Notes: generated by a model not told the origin, from the sequence alone. A stretch of 64,000 bases of DNA from Bryobacteraceae bacterium (GCA_026002855.1 BPGD01000001.1:1267972-1331971), one strand, 5' to 3'. Positions 17,143 through 25,100 are shown, numbered from the stretch's first letter. Program-made: numbers and translations.

Positions 17143-17202
17143 CAGGATCTCCGCCTTGCAGGAACTGCGCACCACGCGGCAAGACTTGCACGTTATGGCA
17201 GT

Positions 17203-17239
17203 CCGGCAGACGGTGATGTTATTGCATCACAACTGCCGG
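17203..17239. promoter_or_regulatory. Nested 37-base inverted repeat between divergent genes
   Basis: CCGGCAG (17203-17209) pairs with CTGCCGG (17233-17239), and inside them GTGATG (17213-17218) pairs with CATCAC (17225-17230) around a TTATTG loop. The element sits between the histidine kinase start (17142) and the secreted protein start (17368). Two nested perfect stems suggest an operator for a dimeric regulator or a strong cruciform/RNA hairpin. Confidence 0.5.
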
Positions 17240-17367
17240 CCTTTGGTCACTGGCGTGCATCTGTCCAGAGCGGGAATGCGCGCAGAATGCGGCATTCGGA
17301 GAGAGCGACCCGGAAGACCTCGGAAAACCTTCAGGCCGTGAGGTTCATAATGATAAGGAGGCTCCCG

Positions 17368-17775
17368 ATGCGGCGATGGCTGATTGCGATGCTCCTGGTC
17401 CAGGCTTCGCTGTGTCTGGGCCAGCCCGGTCCGCGAGGCCCGGCGACTCCAGCGGTGTTGGCGTCGGCGGAACGAGTCGAGATCCGCGGAGTGGTCGAAA
17501 AGGTCGAGTTCGCGCCCGGCGTCGGCAGTCCGGTCCTGCTCGTGAAAGACGGTGGCCAGACGGTGCGGGCGCAGCTCGGGTCCATGCGGTATCTGATGGA
17601 GAAAGACTTCAATCCGAAAGCGGGCAGCGTAGTCGTAGTGAAGGGATTCCGGCTTGGACAGGAGATTATCGCGCGCACGGTGGAACTGCCCGATGAGAAG
17701 AAATCGCTGGAGCTGCGCACAGCGGACGGGACGCCGCTCTGGCGCATGGGGCGTTATGGAAAGAAGGGCCGCTGA
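17368..17775 (+). CDS. Secreted single-repeat protein of a shared unknown domain family
   Basis: Predicted 135 aa. The start at 17368 has AAGGAGG six bases upstream; the ATG at 17350 has none. A signal peptide (RRWLIAMLLVQASLCLGQ) is followed by one domain, residues about 36-126: VEIRGVVEKVEF, PVLLVKDGGQTVRAQLGSMRYL, then KAGSVVVVKGF and a closing LELRTADGTPLW. The same order of blocks occurs twice in the protein at 18886-19656, so the three copies define a domain of about 90 residues. The pattern of short beta strands suggests an OB-like fold. Similar proteins ending in LRD-x-x-G-x-P-x-W are known to me as uncharacterised periplasmic proteins. It is followed after nine bases by the CcmH-like gene. 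Confidence 0.78.
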   Translation: MRRWLIAMLLVQASLCLGQPGPRGPATPAVLASAERVEIRGVVEKVEFAPGVGSPVLLVKDGGQTVRAQLGSMRYLMEKDFNPKAGSVVVVKGFRLGQEIIARTVELPDEKKSLELRTADGTPLWRMGRYGKKGR

Positions 17776-17784
17776 GGAGATGAG

Positions 17785-18174
17785 ATGAGAGGGATACCGG
17801 GAGTGGTGGCCGTCACTTTGGCGCTGGCCGCGAGTCTGTGGGGCCAGCCGTCGCAGAAGCAGAGGATCCGCAGCCTCGAGGAGAAACTGATCGCACCCTG
17901 CTGCTGGAGTGAAAGCGTCGCGAGTCACCGCAGCGAAATTGCCGCCGAGATGCGGGCCGAGATCTCGCGCATGGTGGCAGAAGGCAGGAGCGACCGCGAA
18001 ATCCTCGACTATTACAAGGCAAAGTATGGCCCCCGCATCCTGATGGAACCGGAGGGCGAGCTCCGGATCTGGGCCTATACGATTCCTGTGCTGGCCACCG
18101 TCGCCGGTCTTGCCTTCGTCATCTGGCTGATTCGACGCATGCTCCGCCAGCAGCCAGCCGGCGGGACGGCCTGA
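17785..18174 (+). CDS. CcmH/NrfF-like cytochrome c maturation protein with a CC motif
   Basis: Predicted 129 aa with a signal peptide (residues 1-20), a CcmH-type core and a C-terminal membrane helix (about 98-118). The core matches the family in layout: LEEKLIAPCCW, HRSEIAAEMRAEISRMVAEGRSDREIL, YYKAKYGPRIL and a proline-rich turn before the helix. The usual redox motif LRCxxC is replaced by adjacent Cys39-Cys40, a variant I recall from other acidobacterial and deltaproteobacterial genomes. CcmH reduces apocytochrome thiols for haem attachment. No other ccm genes are present here, so this is an orphan. Its 3' end overlaps the convergent sigma factor gene by 56 bases. Confidence 0.8.
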   Translation: MRGIPGVVAVTLALAASLWGQPSQKQRIRSLEEKLIAPCCWSESVASHRSEIAAEMRAEISRMVAEGRSDREILDYYKAKYGPRILMEPEGELRIWAYTIPVLATVAGLAFVIWLIRRMLRQQPAGGTA

Positions 18175-18790
18175 TTGGCTCTTCGGCGGCCGTGGCGGCG
18201 ACCGCCGGACCGTGCATGCCCGCTGCATGTCGAAGCCGTTTCCTCGCGCGGGAGAGGCGGGCACGGATGGTCTGCTCGCTCACTCCAAGCCGCTCGGCAG
18301 TCTGGCGCGTGGAGAGTCCTTCCAGAACACGCAGACGGAACGTCTCGCCAAGCAGCGGCGGCAGAAGCGGCGCCAGTTCGATCACCCGTTTTAGCGTTCG
18401 CCGCGCGTCCAGGTCCGCTTCGTGATCAGGACTCGCACCGGAAACATCATGGAGGTCAGCCTCCGCAGGCGGGCGTGCCTCCCTTGCCCGCGTCTCCATG
18501 AGGAACGCGTTCTTCAGAATGCGCCGCACCCAGGCGGCGAGCCGTTCCGGCCGGCGCAACTCGGGAAGATGCATGAAGGCCTGAAGCAGTGCTGTCTGCA
18601 CAAGGTCTTCCTGAAGAACGTCGGAACCACAGAGCTGCTGTGCCTGTTGCCTCACCAGCGGCAGCAGGCGAGAGAACAACATCTCCTTCGCCTCCGGCAC
18701 GCCGTCTCGCGCCGCCCGGACGAGACACATGGCCGGCGTACAGGAGCCGTCGTGGACCCCTTCCAGACACCGCGCCGCGCAACAGGACAT
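18119..18790 (-). CDS. ECF-type sigma factor, possibly with a cysteine-rich N-terminus
   Basis: Predicted 223 aa from the ATG at 18790; a TTG at 18898 or GTG at 18808 could extend it. Region 2 is around LFSRLLPLVRQQAQQL ... EDLVQTALLQAFMHLPEL, and region 4 has the helix-turn-helix LSTRQTAERLGVSEQTIRARLSRARKRL. Between them is a charged linker (EARPPAEADLHDV). With this start the protein begins MSCCAARC and has six cysteines in the first 23 residues, which is unusual and could bind metal or sense redox state. No membrane anti-sigma gene adjoins it. Upstream on the same strand lies the two-repeat secreted protein. The last 18 codons overlap the CcmH-like gene in antisense. Confidence 0.85.
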   Translation of the reverse strand: MSCCAARCLEGVHDGSCTPAMCLVRAARDGVPEAKEMLFSRLLPLVRQQAQQLCGSDVLQEDLVQTALLQAFMHLPELRRPERLAAWVRRILKNAFLMETRAREARPPAEADLHDVSGASPDHEADLDARRTLKRVIELAPLLPPLLGETFRLRVLEGLSTRQTAERLGVSEQTIRARLSRARKRLRHAAGMHGPAVAATAAEEPIRPSRRLAAGGACVESAR

Positions 18791-18885
18791 CCCGGATTCT
18801 TCTATCACAGCCGGGGAACAAATGAAGTTCGGGCCCTGCCGCCGGAGCGGTTGGGCCCGAAGCGAAGCGCGGGTGGGAAAGGGAG

Positions 18886-19656
18886 TCACCGCGGCCAAAC
18901 GGGGTGGCCGTTCTCATCCCGCAGGCGGATGGTCACTCCGTCCGGCGTGGTCAACTCCAGGGCCACCAGCCCGTCGAGACACGCGGACCTGGCCAGTTTC
19001 ACCTTCAACGTCATCCCCGCGGTCAGTTCTATGTCCTGCTCGAGAAGCACCCGCTCAGGCGCGAGCCGGATCGACAGCACGCGTCCATCGCTGCTGTTCA
19101 GGACGATGGACGGCTGCTGAATGCCAACGCCAGTGTTGACGCTTGCCACGACACCCCTTACCGTTTCCACGCCGGCCAGGTCGAGGCAGGCAATGCCGGC
19201 GCGTGTGCCGGTCCGCGGGTTGCCGGCACCGTTGTCACTGCCATTGGCCCCGCCCAGCCCTTTCGTCCAGAACGGAATGCCAAGGGAGTCCCGCAGGACA
19301 AGCGTGACATCCCCCTTGGTGATTTCGACGGCGTAGTAGACGCTTTCCCGGCACGCGCACATCGCCGCCAGGATTTTTACATGCTCTCCTGCCGCCAATT
19401 CGAAGTCGTGATCCAGCAGGTACCACACCGGCGCCAGCCGGATGACTTTCCCGTCCACCACGACGCTCGGATATTGCACGCCGGCCGCGATCGAGACTGA
19501 CGTCACGTCGCCCTCGATCACTACGGTGTTCGTCATGTCCAGCGGCGCGCCCGAACGCACCGCTGGCGCCTTCGTCCCCATGTTCTGGTTGCCTCGGGGG
19601 CCCTGCGCCATCACACAGGCGCCGAGAGCCAGGATCGTCAGAACTCGCCACACCAT
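18886..19656 (-). CDS. Secreted two-repeat protein of the same unknown domain family
   Basis: Predicted 256 aa. The ATG at 19656 is chosen because it opens a signal peptide (MVWRVLTILALGACVMAQ) and GGAG lies 11 bases upstream; the open frame further upstream is arginine-rich noise. Repeat 1 (about 45-131) and repeat 2 (about 163-255) follow the same plan as the 17368 protein: VVIEGDVTSVSI ... LAPVWYLLDHDFELAAGEHVKI ... LRDSLGIPFW and VRGVVASVNTGV ... LAPERVLLEQDIELTAGMTLKV ... LRDENGHPVW. A glycine/asparagine-rich linker joins them. Cys100, Cys102 and Cys226 lie at matching places in the repeats and could be metal or haem ligands. It is the probable first gene before the sigma factor. Function unknown. 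Confidence 0.8.
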   Translation of the reverse strand: MVWRVLTILALGACVMAQGPRGNQNMGTKAPAVRSGAPLDMTNTVVIEGDVTSVSIAAGVQYPSVVVDGKVIRLAPVWYLLDHDFELAAGEHVKILAAMCACRESVYYAVEITKGDVTLVLRDSLGIPFWTKGLGGANGSDNGAGNPRTGTRAGIACLDLAGVETVRGVVASVNTGVGIQQPSIVLNSSDGRVLSIRLAPERVLLEQDIELTAGMTLKVKLARSACLDGLVALELTTPDGVTIRLRDENGHPVWPR

Positions 19657-19699
19657 GGCTGCTGTCGTCTCCTTTTTTGGATTTTCAGAGTGCCAACTC

Positions 19700-19730
19700 C
19701 TTGGCGTGCTCCGGGAGTGCACGCGGCAAG
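19700..19730 (-). promoter_or_regulatory. Long imperfect hairpin upstream of the two-repeat gene
   Basis: CTTG-GCGTG-CTCC (19700-19712) pairs with GGAG-(TG)-CACGC-(GG)-CAAG (19714-19730). It lies 44-74 bases before the minus-strand ATG at 19656. Like the nested repeat at 17203-17239 it sits upstream of a gene for the shared domain, but the two sequences differ. Confidence 0.35.
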
Positions 19731-19795
19731 CCAGTGCGCGAACCGCCGTAACTCTCTGGATTTCCAATGGCACGCGCATCGGCACCGCGCTCAAA

Positions 19796-19826
19796 CCGCG
19801 CAAACAGCGCAAGCCGCCGCGCAAAC
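19796..19826 (+). promoter_or_regulatory. Direct repeats CCGCGCAAAC two helical turns apart, upstream of tag
   Basis: CCGCGCAAAC occurs at 19796-19805 and again at 19817-19826, 21 bases apart, with a third GCGCAA core between (19807-19812). The repeats end 34 bases before the tag start. The GCGCAA core recalls the GCGCA/GCAA part of Ada-type boxes, but this match is short and the link to an alkylation response is a guess. Confidence 0.35.
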
Positions 19827-19860
19827 CATGCGCGGAGTTCTGTCAAGCTGGAAAGGAACG

Positions 19861-20427
19861 ATGAATCCGCAGGGGAGGCTGATCCAGGGCCCCGACGGGC
19901 GCTGGCGGTGCTGGTGGTGCGGCGCGGACGCCGATTACATGGCCTATCACGACAGCGAATGGGGCGTGCCCGTTCACGACGACATCAGGCTGTTTGAAAA
20001 GATCTGCCTGGAGGGCTTCCAGGCCGGGCTGAGCTGGCTCACGATTCTGCGCAAGCGTGAAGCGTTCCGCCGCGCCTTCGCCGGCTTCGACTTCCGCGTG
20101 CTGGCCGGCTGGGGCGAGGCGGAAATCGAACGCCTGATGCACGAGCCGGGCATCGTCCGCCATCGCGGCAAGATCGCCTCCGTCCTGAACAACGCGCGCC
20201 GTGCCTGCGAACTCATGGAGACTGAAGATTCGCTGGCTGGCTACCTTTGGTCGTTCGCCGGACGCCCGCCCCGGGAGCTGGCGGGCGAACTGAAACGCCG
20301 CGGCTGGACCTTTGTCGGCCCAACCACGATCGAGTCCCTGATGCAGGCCGCCGGAATGGTGGACGCACACGAACCCGGCTGCTGGCGCCGCGGCGGATAT
20401 ACCGCTGCGCAGCGCCCGTCGGATTGA
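19861..20427 (+). CDS. tag: DNA-3-methyladenine glycosylase I
   Basis: Predicted 188 aa. It excises 3-methyladenine from alkylated DNA. The zinc-binding cysteine and histidine are visible near the N-terminus (RCWWCGAD ... YMAYHDSEWGVPVHDD) and at the C-terminus (AHEPGCWRR). The core FQAGLSWLTILRKREAFRRAF carries the helix-hairpin region, and FVGPTTIESLMQAAG is also typical. GGAAAGGA lies just before the ATG. Direct repeats at 19796-19826 may be a control site. The gene is followed after 74 bases by the rhamnosidase on the same strand, which seems unrelated in function. Confidence 0.96.
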   Translation: MNPQGRLIQGPDGRWRCWWCGADADYMAYHDSEWGVPVHDDIRLFEKICLEGFQAGLSWLTILRKREAFRRAFAGFDFRVLAGWGEAEIERLMHEPGIVRHRGKIASVLNNARRACELMETEDSLAGYLWSFAGRPPRELAGELKRRGWTFVGPTTIESLMQAAGMVDAHEPGCWRRGGYTAAQRPSD

Positions 20428-20501
20428 TAAGATGCTCAGCGACGATGCGCTGGACCGGGCGCACGCTGTGGCCCGGCCTGGCGAGGGAGGAATCCAGTTC
20501 C

Positions 20502-23500
20502 ATGAAGCCAGCATCCTTGTGCCTCATCCTGACCGCCGCCGTTGTCCAGGCAGCCTCTCTGAAGCCCGCCGATCTCCGCACGGAATACAGGAAAGATCCC
20601 CTCGGCATCGACGAGCTGCAACCGAGGTTGAGCTGGAAGCTCCTGGCTGTGGATCCCTCGGCGCGGAACCTGCGCCAGAGCGCCTACCGCATCATCGTCG
20701 CGAGCACGGCGGCACTGGCGAGCTCCGGCCGGGGCGACCTCTGGGACACGGGCAGAGTGGCCAGCAGCGAGAACGCGCACATCGTGTATCAGGGCAAGCC
20801 GCTGTCGTCCGGCCAGCCCGTCTGGTGGCGCGTGATGGTGTGGGACCAGGACGGGAAGCCCTCCGCATGGAGCGAAACGGCCCGCTGGTCGATGGGGCTG
20901 CTGAAGCCGGAAGACTGGAAGGGCAAGTGGATCGGCCGTGACGAGAAGTCGTATTACAAGGATCCTCACAGTCCGTTCCAGTGGCTCCGCCAGGCGCAAT
21001 GGATCTGGTTCGATGAGGGCGACCCGGCCCGTCAGGCGCCGGCCGAAACGCGCCGTTTCCGCGCTACGGTGACTCTTCCCCAGGACCGCGCCCTGAAGAC
21101 CGCCATGTTTGTTCTCGGCGCCGACAACAGCTTTGAGCTGACCGCGAACGGCCAGTACGCCGGGCGAGGCAACAACGTGTCCCTGCCAATGGTGATCGAC
21201 GTCGCGCCGTGGCTCAGGCCCGGGGCGAACGAGATCGTCGTCGTAGCCCGCAACACGCGCGAGGACCCTGCCGGTGTCATCGGCGCACTGCGGGTGGAGT
21301 TCGCCTCCGGCGAGCCGCTGGTGTTCACCACCGGTGCAGCGTGGGAGTCGCTGCGGAAGGAGGACGAAGGCTGGCGTCCGGTGAAAGTGCTGGGGCCGTA
21401 TGGCATGGATCCCTGGGGCGAGGTCGGCCTGCGGGAAGAGCAGGCGCTCCCGGCGCGGATGCTGCGGAAGGAATTCACGGTGGGCCCGCGGCTGCGGCGT
21501 GCCACCGCCTACGTGGCCGGGCTTGGTTCCAGCGAACTATATCTCAATGGCGCCAAGGCGGGCGACCATGTTCTTTCGCCGGCGCTGAGCGAATATGAGA
21601 AGCGCGTTTATTATGTGACGCACGACGTCACCGCACTGCTCAAACCAGGCCGCAACGCCGTGGGGCTGTGGCTCGGCAACGGACGCTACTGGCCGCCCCG
21701 CCGCCGCGTGCCGGCGCCGGCGCGCGGCTTCGGTTACCCGAAGGCGATCGCGCAGATCGAACTGGAATATGCAGACGGGCGCCGCGAAATCGTGGCGACA
21801 GATGAAACCTGGAAGCTCACCACCGAAGGCCCCATCCGCGCCAACAACGAATATGACGGCGAAGTGTATGACGCACGCATGGAGATGCCCGGCTGGGCCA
21901 CGCCCGGCTTTGACGATTCGAAGTGGGAGCCCGTCCAGGTGGTGGAAGGACCGCCGGGCGCGCTGCGCGCGCAGATGAGCGAGCCGCTCCGCGTGATGGA
22001 GACGCTGGCGCCGAAGTCCGTCAGGGAGCTGCGGCCGGGCGTGTTCATCTATGATCTGGGCCAGAACATGGTGGGCTGGGTACGGCTGAAGGTGCAGGGC
22101 CCGGCAGGAACGCGCGTGCAGATGCGGCTGGCCGAATCGCTCCGGCCCGACGGCAGCCTGTACGTGGACAATCTGCGCTCGGCGCGTGCGACGCTGGTCT
22201 ACATCCTCAAGGGCGGCGGCCCCGAAGTGTGGGAGCCCCGCTTCACCTACCACGGTTTCCGCTACATCGAACTCACCGGCTATCCGGGCCAGCCGGACCT
22301 CGGAGCCCTGGAAGGCCGTGTCGTCCACGATGCGATGGAGAAGGCGGGTGAATGGGAGAGCTCCCACCCGCTGCTCAACCGGATTCATTCCAACATTTAC
22401 TGGGGAATTCGCGGAAATTACCGCTCCATTCCCACCGATTGTCCGCAGCGCGATGAGAAGCAGGGCTGGCTCGGCGACCGCAGCGTCGTCAGCCTGAGTG
22501 AGAGCTATCTGTTCGATGTCGCGGCGTTTTACACGAAATGGATCCAGGACATCGAGGACGCGCAGCGGCCCACGGGCAGCATTCCGGATGTGGCGCCCAC
22601 CTACTGGGTGCTGTACAACGACGGCATCGTCTGGCCGAGCACGTTCGTCCTGGCCACACAGATGGTCCACCGCCAGTACGGCGACCGGCGCATTATCGAA
22701 CGCCACTACCCGGCGATGAAGAAATGGGTCGACTACATGCGCCAGTTCCTCAAGGACGGAATCATGCCGCGCAACACCTACGGCGACTGGTGCGTGCCGC
22801 CCGAGGATCCAAAGCTGATTCATTCGAAAGACCCGGCGCGCATCACCGCCGGCGCGCTGCTCAGCACCGCCTATTATCACCAGATGGTGAAGTACGTCAG
22901 CGCCAACGCGCGCATGCTGGGCAGAAACGAGGACGCCGACGAGCTGGACCGGCTGGCGGCCCAGCTCCGCGATGCCTTCCTCCGCACCTGGTACCGGCGC
23001 GAAGAAGCGCGCTTCGACAATGGCACGCAGACGTCAAGCGTCCTGCCGCTGGCCTTTGACATGGTCCCCGGCGAGGATCGCCAGCGCGTCTTTGAGCGGC
23101 TGGTCGAAAAGATCCAGAGGGAGAGCGACAACCACGTGGGCGTCGGCCTGGTGGGCGCGCAGTGGCTGATGCGCACGCTCTCAGACAACGGCCGGCCGGA
23201 CGTCGCCTTCGCCATCGCCACACAGACGACGTATCCGGGCTGGGGCTACATGGTGGAAAAGGGCGCCACCACCATCTGGGAGCTGTGGAACGGCGACACA
23301 GCCGACCCGGCGATGAACTCGATGAACCACGTCATGCAGATTGGCGACCTCGCCGTGTGGATGTATGAGTACCTGGCTGGAATCCGGCCGGATCCGGAAA
23401 AACCGGGCTTCCGCCACGTGAACATCCGGCCCTATCCGGTGGAAGGTTTGACGAAAGTGAAGGCGGCCCACCACTCCCTGTATGGCCCGATTTCTTCCTC

Positions 23501-23684
23501 CTGGACGCGCAGCGGGCGCACCTTGGAGATGGAGGTTGCCATCCCGCCCAACACGAGCGCCACCATCTGGGTTCCGGGCACTGCCCGCGTGACGGAGGCC
23601 GGTGGGCTGAAGCCGGCCCGGGTCGAGCAGGGCTACACCGTCTTCGAGGCAGGTTCAGGCACGTATCGCTTCACGGCGGAGTAG
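20502..23684 (+). CDS. Secreted alpha-L-rhamnosidase, GH78
   Basis: Predicted 1060 aa. A signal peptide (MKPASLCLILTAAVVQA) opens it; GGGAGG lies upstream of the ATG at 20502. Domains in order: N-terminal Ig-like (SLKPADLRTEYRKDPLGID, residues 18-130), beta-sandwich carbohydrate-binding domains with YVAGLGSSELYLNG and YVTHDVTALLKPGRNAVGL, then the (alpha/alpha)6 catalytic barrel with the GH78 hallmark TDCPQRDEKQGWLGD, and the small C-terminal beta domain. It removes terminal L-rhamnose from pectin side chains, glycosides or polysaccharides outside the cytoplasm. Full length and intact. Its sugar focus fits the GH3, DUF1080 and isomerase genes in the window. Confidence 0.96.
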   Translation: MKPASLCLILTAAVVQAASLKPADLRTEYRKDPLGIDELQPRLSWKLLAVDPSARNLRQSAYRIIVASTAALASSGRGDLWDTGRVASSENAHIVYQGKPLSSGQPVWWRVMVWDQDGKPSAWSETARWSMGLLKPEDWKGKWIGRDEKSYYKDPHSPFQWLRQAQWIWFDEGDPARQAPAETRRFRATVTLPQDRALKTAMFVLGADNSFELTANGQYAGRGNNVSLPMVIDVAPWLRPGANEIVVVARNTREDPAGVIGALRVEFASGEPLVFTTGAAWESLRKEDEGWRPVKVLGPYGMDPWGEVGLREEQALPARMLRKEFTVGPRLRRATAYVAGLGSSELYLNGAKAGDHVLSPALSEYEKRVYYVTHDVTALLKPGRNAVGLWLGNGRYWPPRRRVPAPARGFGYPKAIAQIELEYADGRREIVATDETWKLTTEGPIRANNEYDGEVYDARMEMPGWATPGFDDSKWEPVQVVEGPPGALRAQMSEPLRVMETLAPKSVRELRPGVFIYDLGQNMVGWVRLKVQGPAGTRVQMRLAESLRPDGSLYVDNLRSARATLVYILKGGGPEVWEPRFTYHGFRYIELTGYPGQPDLGALEGRVVHDAMEKAGEWESSHPLLNRIHSNIYWGIRGNYRSIPTDCPQRDEKQGWLGDRSVVSLSESYLFDVAAFYTKWIQDIEDAQRPTGSIPDVAPTYWVLYNDGIVWPSTFVLATQMVHRQYGDRRIIERHYPAMKKWVDYMRQFLKDGIMPRNTYGDWCVPPEDPKLIHSKDPARITAGALLSTAYYHQMVKYVSANARMLGRNEDADELDRLAAQLRDAFLRTWYRREEARFDNGTQTSSVLPLAFDMVPGEDRQRVFERLVEKIQRESDNHVGVGLVGAQWLMRTLSDNGRPDVAFAIATQTTYPGWGYMVEKGATTIWELWNGDTADPAMNSMNHVMQIGDLAVWMYEYLAGIRPDPEKPGFRHVNIRPYPVEGLTKVKAAHHSLYGPISSSWTRSGRTLEMEVAIPPNTSATIWVPGTARVTEAGGLKPARVEQGYTVFEAGSGTYRFTAE

Positions 23685-23784
23685 ACAGGCGGTTGCATGG
23701 GGTGCGGAGTTGCCCGGTGGGCCCGGCTCCTCCGCCAGGCTCCGCGGCACGGTCAGAGTCCCCGCAGCCCGGGCGTTGAGCGCC

Positions 23785-24447
23785 TTACTTCTTGCCGGCG
23801 ATCACCAGGTAGAGAGGGTGCTCGTCGTCAGGGATCGGCAACAGCAGCTTCAGCGCGGCGGCGTCGATCTTGCCGATGCTTACCGAGCCCAGCCCCAGCG
23901 CCGCCGCAGCCAGGTGCCAGTTCTGGCCGATGTGGCCCGCCTCGAGCAGCGCCAGCGATTCCGCCGTTTCGCCGAACTCTTTGCGCAGCCTGCCATACCA
24001 GGCCGTCAGAAGCAGCCCCGCCGCGCACTGCTCCACGCACTGCTGTCCGCCGCAGGCCTTTGCCAGCCGCTTCAGCCGGTCCCCTTTCGAAAGCAGGCTC
24101 AGCGATCTCAGCTCTGGATCGAAAGAGTAGAACCCTGCCGGCAGTCCCTGGACGCGTGCAGCGAATACGTAGCTCTTGATGGGATACACCGCCCCGGCCG
24201 AGGGAGCCGTCCGCAGCCCTCCGGGCGAGGTGATCCCCTGCGCCGCCCATAACAGGGCCGCCAGCTCCTGCATCGCCAAAGGGGACCCGGAGTACTCCCG
24301 CGTGCTGCGGCGCTTTTCGAGCGCTTCGCGCAGGCTCATGGAAAGCGGCGCTGGCTCCGGCAGCCCGATGCGGGCCGAAACCGCCACCGGGCGCGCGGCA
24401 GGGACGGGCGTGCAGACAGTTTGCTGAGGCGGAGTTCGGGGCTTCAT
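23785..24447 (-). CDS. SagB/ThcOx-type nitroreductase-family dehydrogenase
   Basis: Predicted 220 aa from ATG 24447; a TTG at 24474 would add nine residues. The FMN-binding nitroreductase pattern is clear: EKRRSTREYSGSPL, the PSAGAVYPIKSYVF block typical of SagB-type members, and EAGHIGQNWHLAAAALGLGSVSIG. SagB proteins oxidise azolines to azoles in peptide natural products, but many stand-alone members have unknown substrates. No SagC/SagD cyclodehydratase or precursor peptide is nearby, so a natural-product role is not supported. Same strand as queD, 74 bases downstream of it. Convergent with the rhamnosidase gene. Confidence 0.9.
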   Translation of the reverse strand: MKPRTPPQQTVCTPVPAARPVAVSARIGLPEPAPLSMSLREALEKRRSTREYSGSPLAMQELAALLWAAQGITSPGGLRTAPSAGAVYPIKSYVFAARVQGLPAGFYSFDPELRSLSLLSKGDRLKRLAKACGGQQCVEQCAAGLLLTAWYGRLRKEFGETAESLALLEAGHIGQNWHLAAAALGLGSVSIGKIDAAALKLLLPIPDDEHPLYLVIAGKK

Positions 24448-24521
24448 CGGCTGTCGGGACCAGTCTACCTGCAATTATGCCATATTTCCAGACCTTTTTA
24501 TCTGTTTCTAGGCAGAGGGGC

Positions 24522-24878
24522 CTACTCCCCGCGGTAGCGGCAGCCCGAGGTGCAGGTCTCGCGCACCTCGATGGCGCTCAGTTGGGGCAGGCGTGGCCGG
24601 ATCCGCCGCCACAGCCATTCGGCGATGCGCTCGCTGGTGGGGTTCTCGAGTCCTTCGATCTCGTTCAGGTAGCGGTGGTCGAGCTCGTCGATCACCGGCT
24701 GGCAGGCGGCCTTGATGTCGCCGAAGTCCATCACCCAGCCTGACTGCTCGCCCACCGGTCCGCTGACGCAGATCCGCACGTGGAAAGAATGGCCGTGCAG
24801 GCGCGAACACTTGTGCTCCGGCGGCAGGTTCGGCAGCCGGTGCGCGGCCTCAAACGTGAACTCCTTGAAGATCTCCAT
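24522..24878 (-). CDS. queD: 6-carboxy-5,6,7,8-tetrahydropterin synthase (queuosine pathway)
   Basis: Predicted 118 aa from ATG 24878. It converts dihydroneopterin triphosphate to 6-carboxytetrahydropterin, the second step to queuosine and other deazapurines. The zinc histidines and catalytic cysteine are in FEAAHRL and EHKCSRLHGHSFHV; WVMDFGDIK and DHRYLNEIEGLENPTSE are conserved as well. Near the C-terminus VRETCTSGCRY is typical. A TGT-TAACCT extended -10 lies at 24902-24910, so a leaderless start at TTG 24896 or GTG 24890 is possible; the family N-terminus favours 24878. Other que genes are not in the window. Confidence 0.95.
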   Translation of the reverse strand: MEIFKEFTFEAAHRLPNLPPEHKCSRLHGHSFHVRICVSGPVGEQSGWVMDFGDIKAACQPVIDELDHRYLNEIEGLENPTSERIAEWLWRRIRPRLPQLSAIEVRETCTSGCRYRGE

Positions 24879-24901
24879 CGACTGGAGCACCCGCAACCTC
24901 T

Positions 24902-24910
24902 AGGTTAACA
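24902..24910 (-). promoter_or_regulatory. Extended -10 (TGT-TAACCT) for queD
   Basis: Minus-strand TGT then TAACCT ends five bases before TTG 24896, 11 before GTG 24890 and 23 before ATG 24878, all in one frame. It implies transcription starting near or inside the queD 5' end. Confidence 0.4.
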
Positions 24911-25012
24911 TCGACATCCGCGATTTCCGCCGCCGTGCGTCAACGGAATCGCGGGTGAGCCGGCGCGCAGCGCTGCCAGACCAGAGGCCAGGGCACGGCC
25001 GCGCTCCAATGC

Positions 25013-25077
25013 AGTGTCCGCTCATTCCGCCCAGCCTTGCGGGCGGGCTCGAGTCGCGCCCCAGGAGCGCTCCGTTC
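25013..25077. repeat. Dispersed repeat, copy A
   Basis: The segment shares GCTCATTCCGCC, GGGCTCG and GCTCCGTTCGC-R-GCTC, in that order, with the segment at 30516-30562. Spacing between blocks differs. Both copies are intergenic. This suggests a small interspersed repeat family (REP-like), though two copies are weak proof. Confidence 0.4.
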
Positions 25078-25100
25078 GCGGCTCGGCGGATGCGTCCACC

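Noticed and set aside
23785-24447. Azole-peptide (SagB) natural product cluster
   Set aside because: Only the SagB-type protein is present; there is no cyclodehydratase, precursor peptide or exporter nearby.
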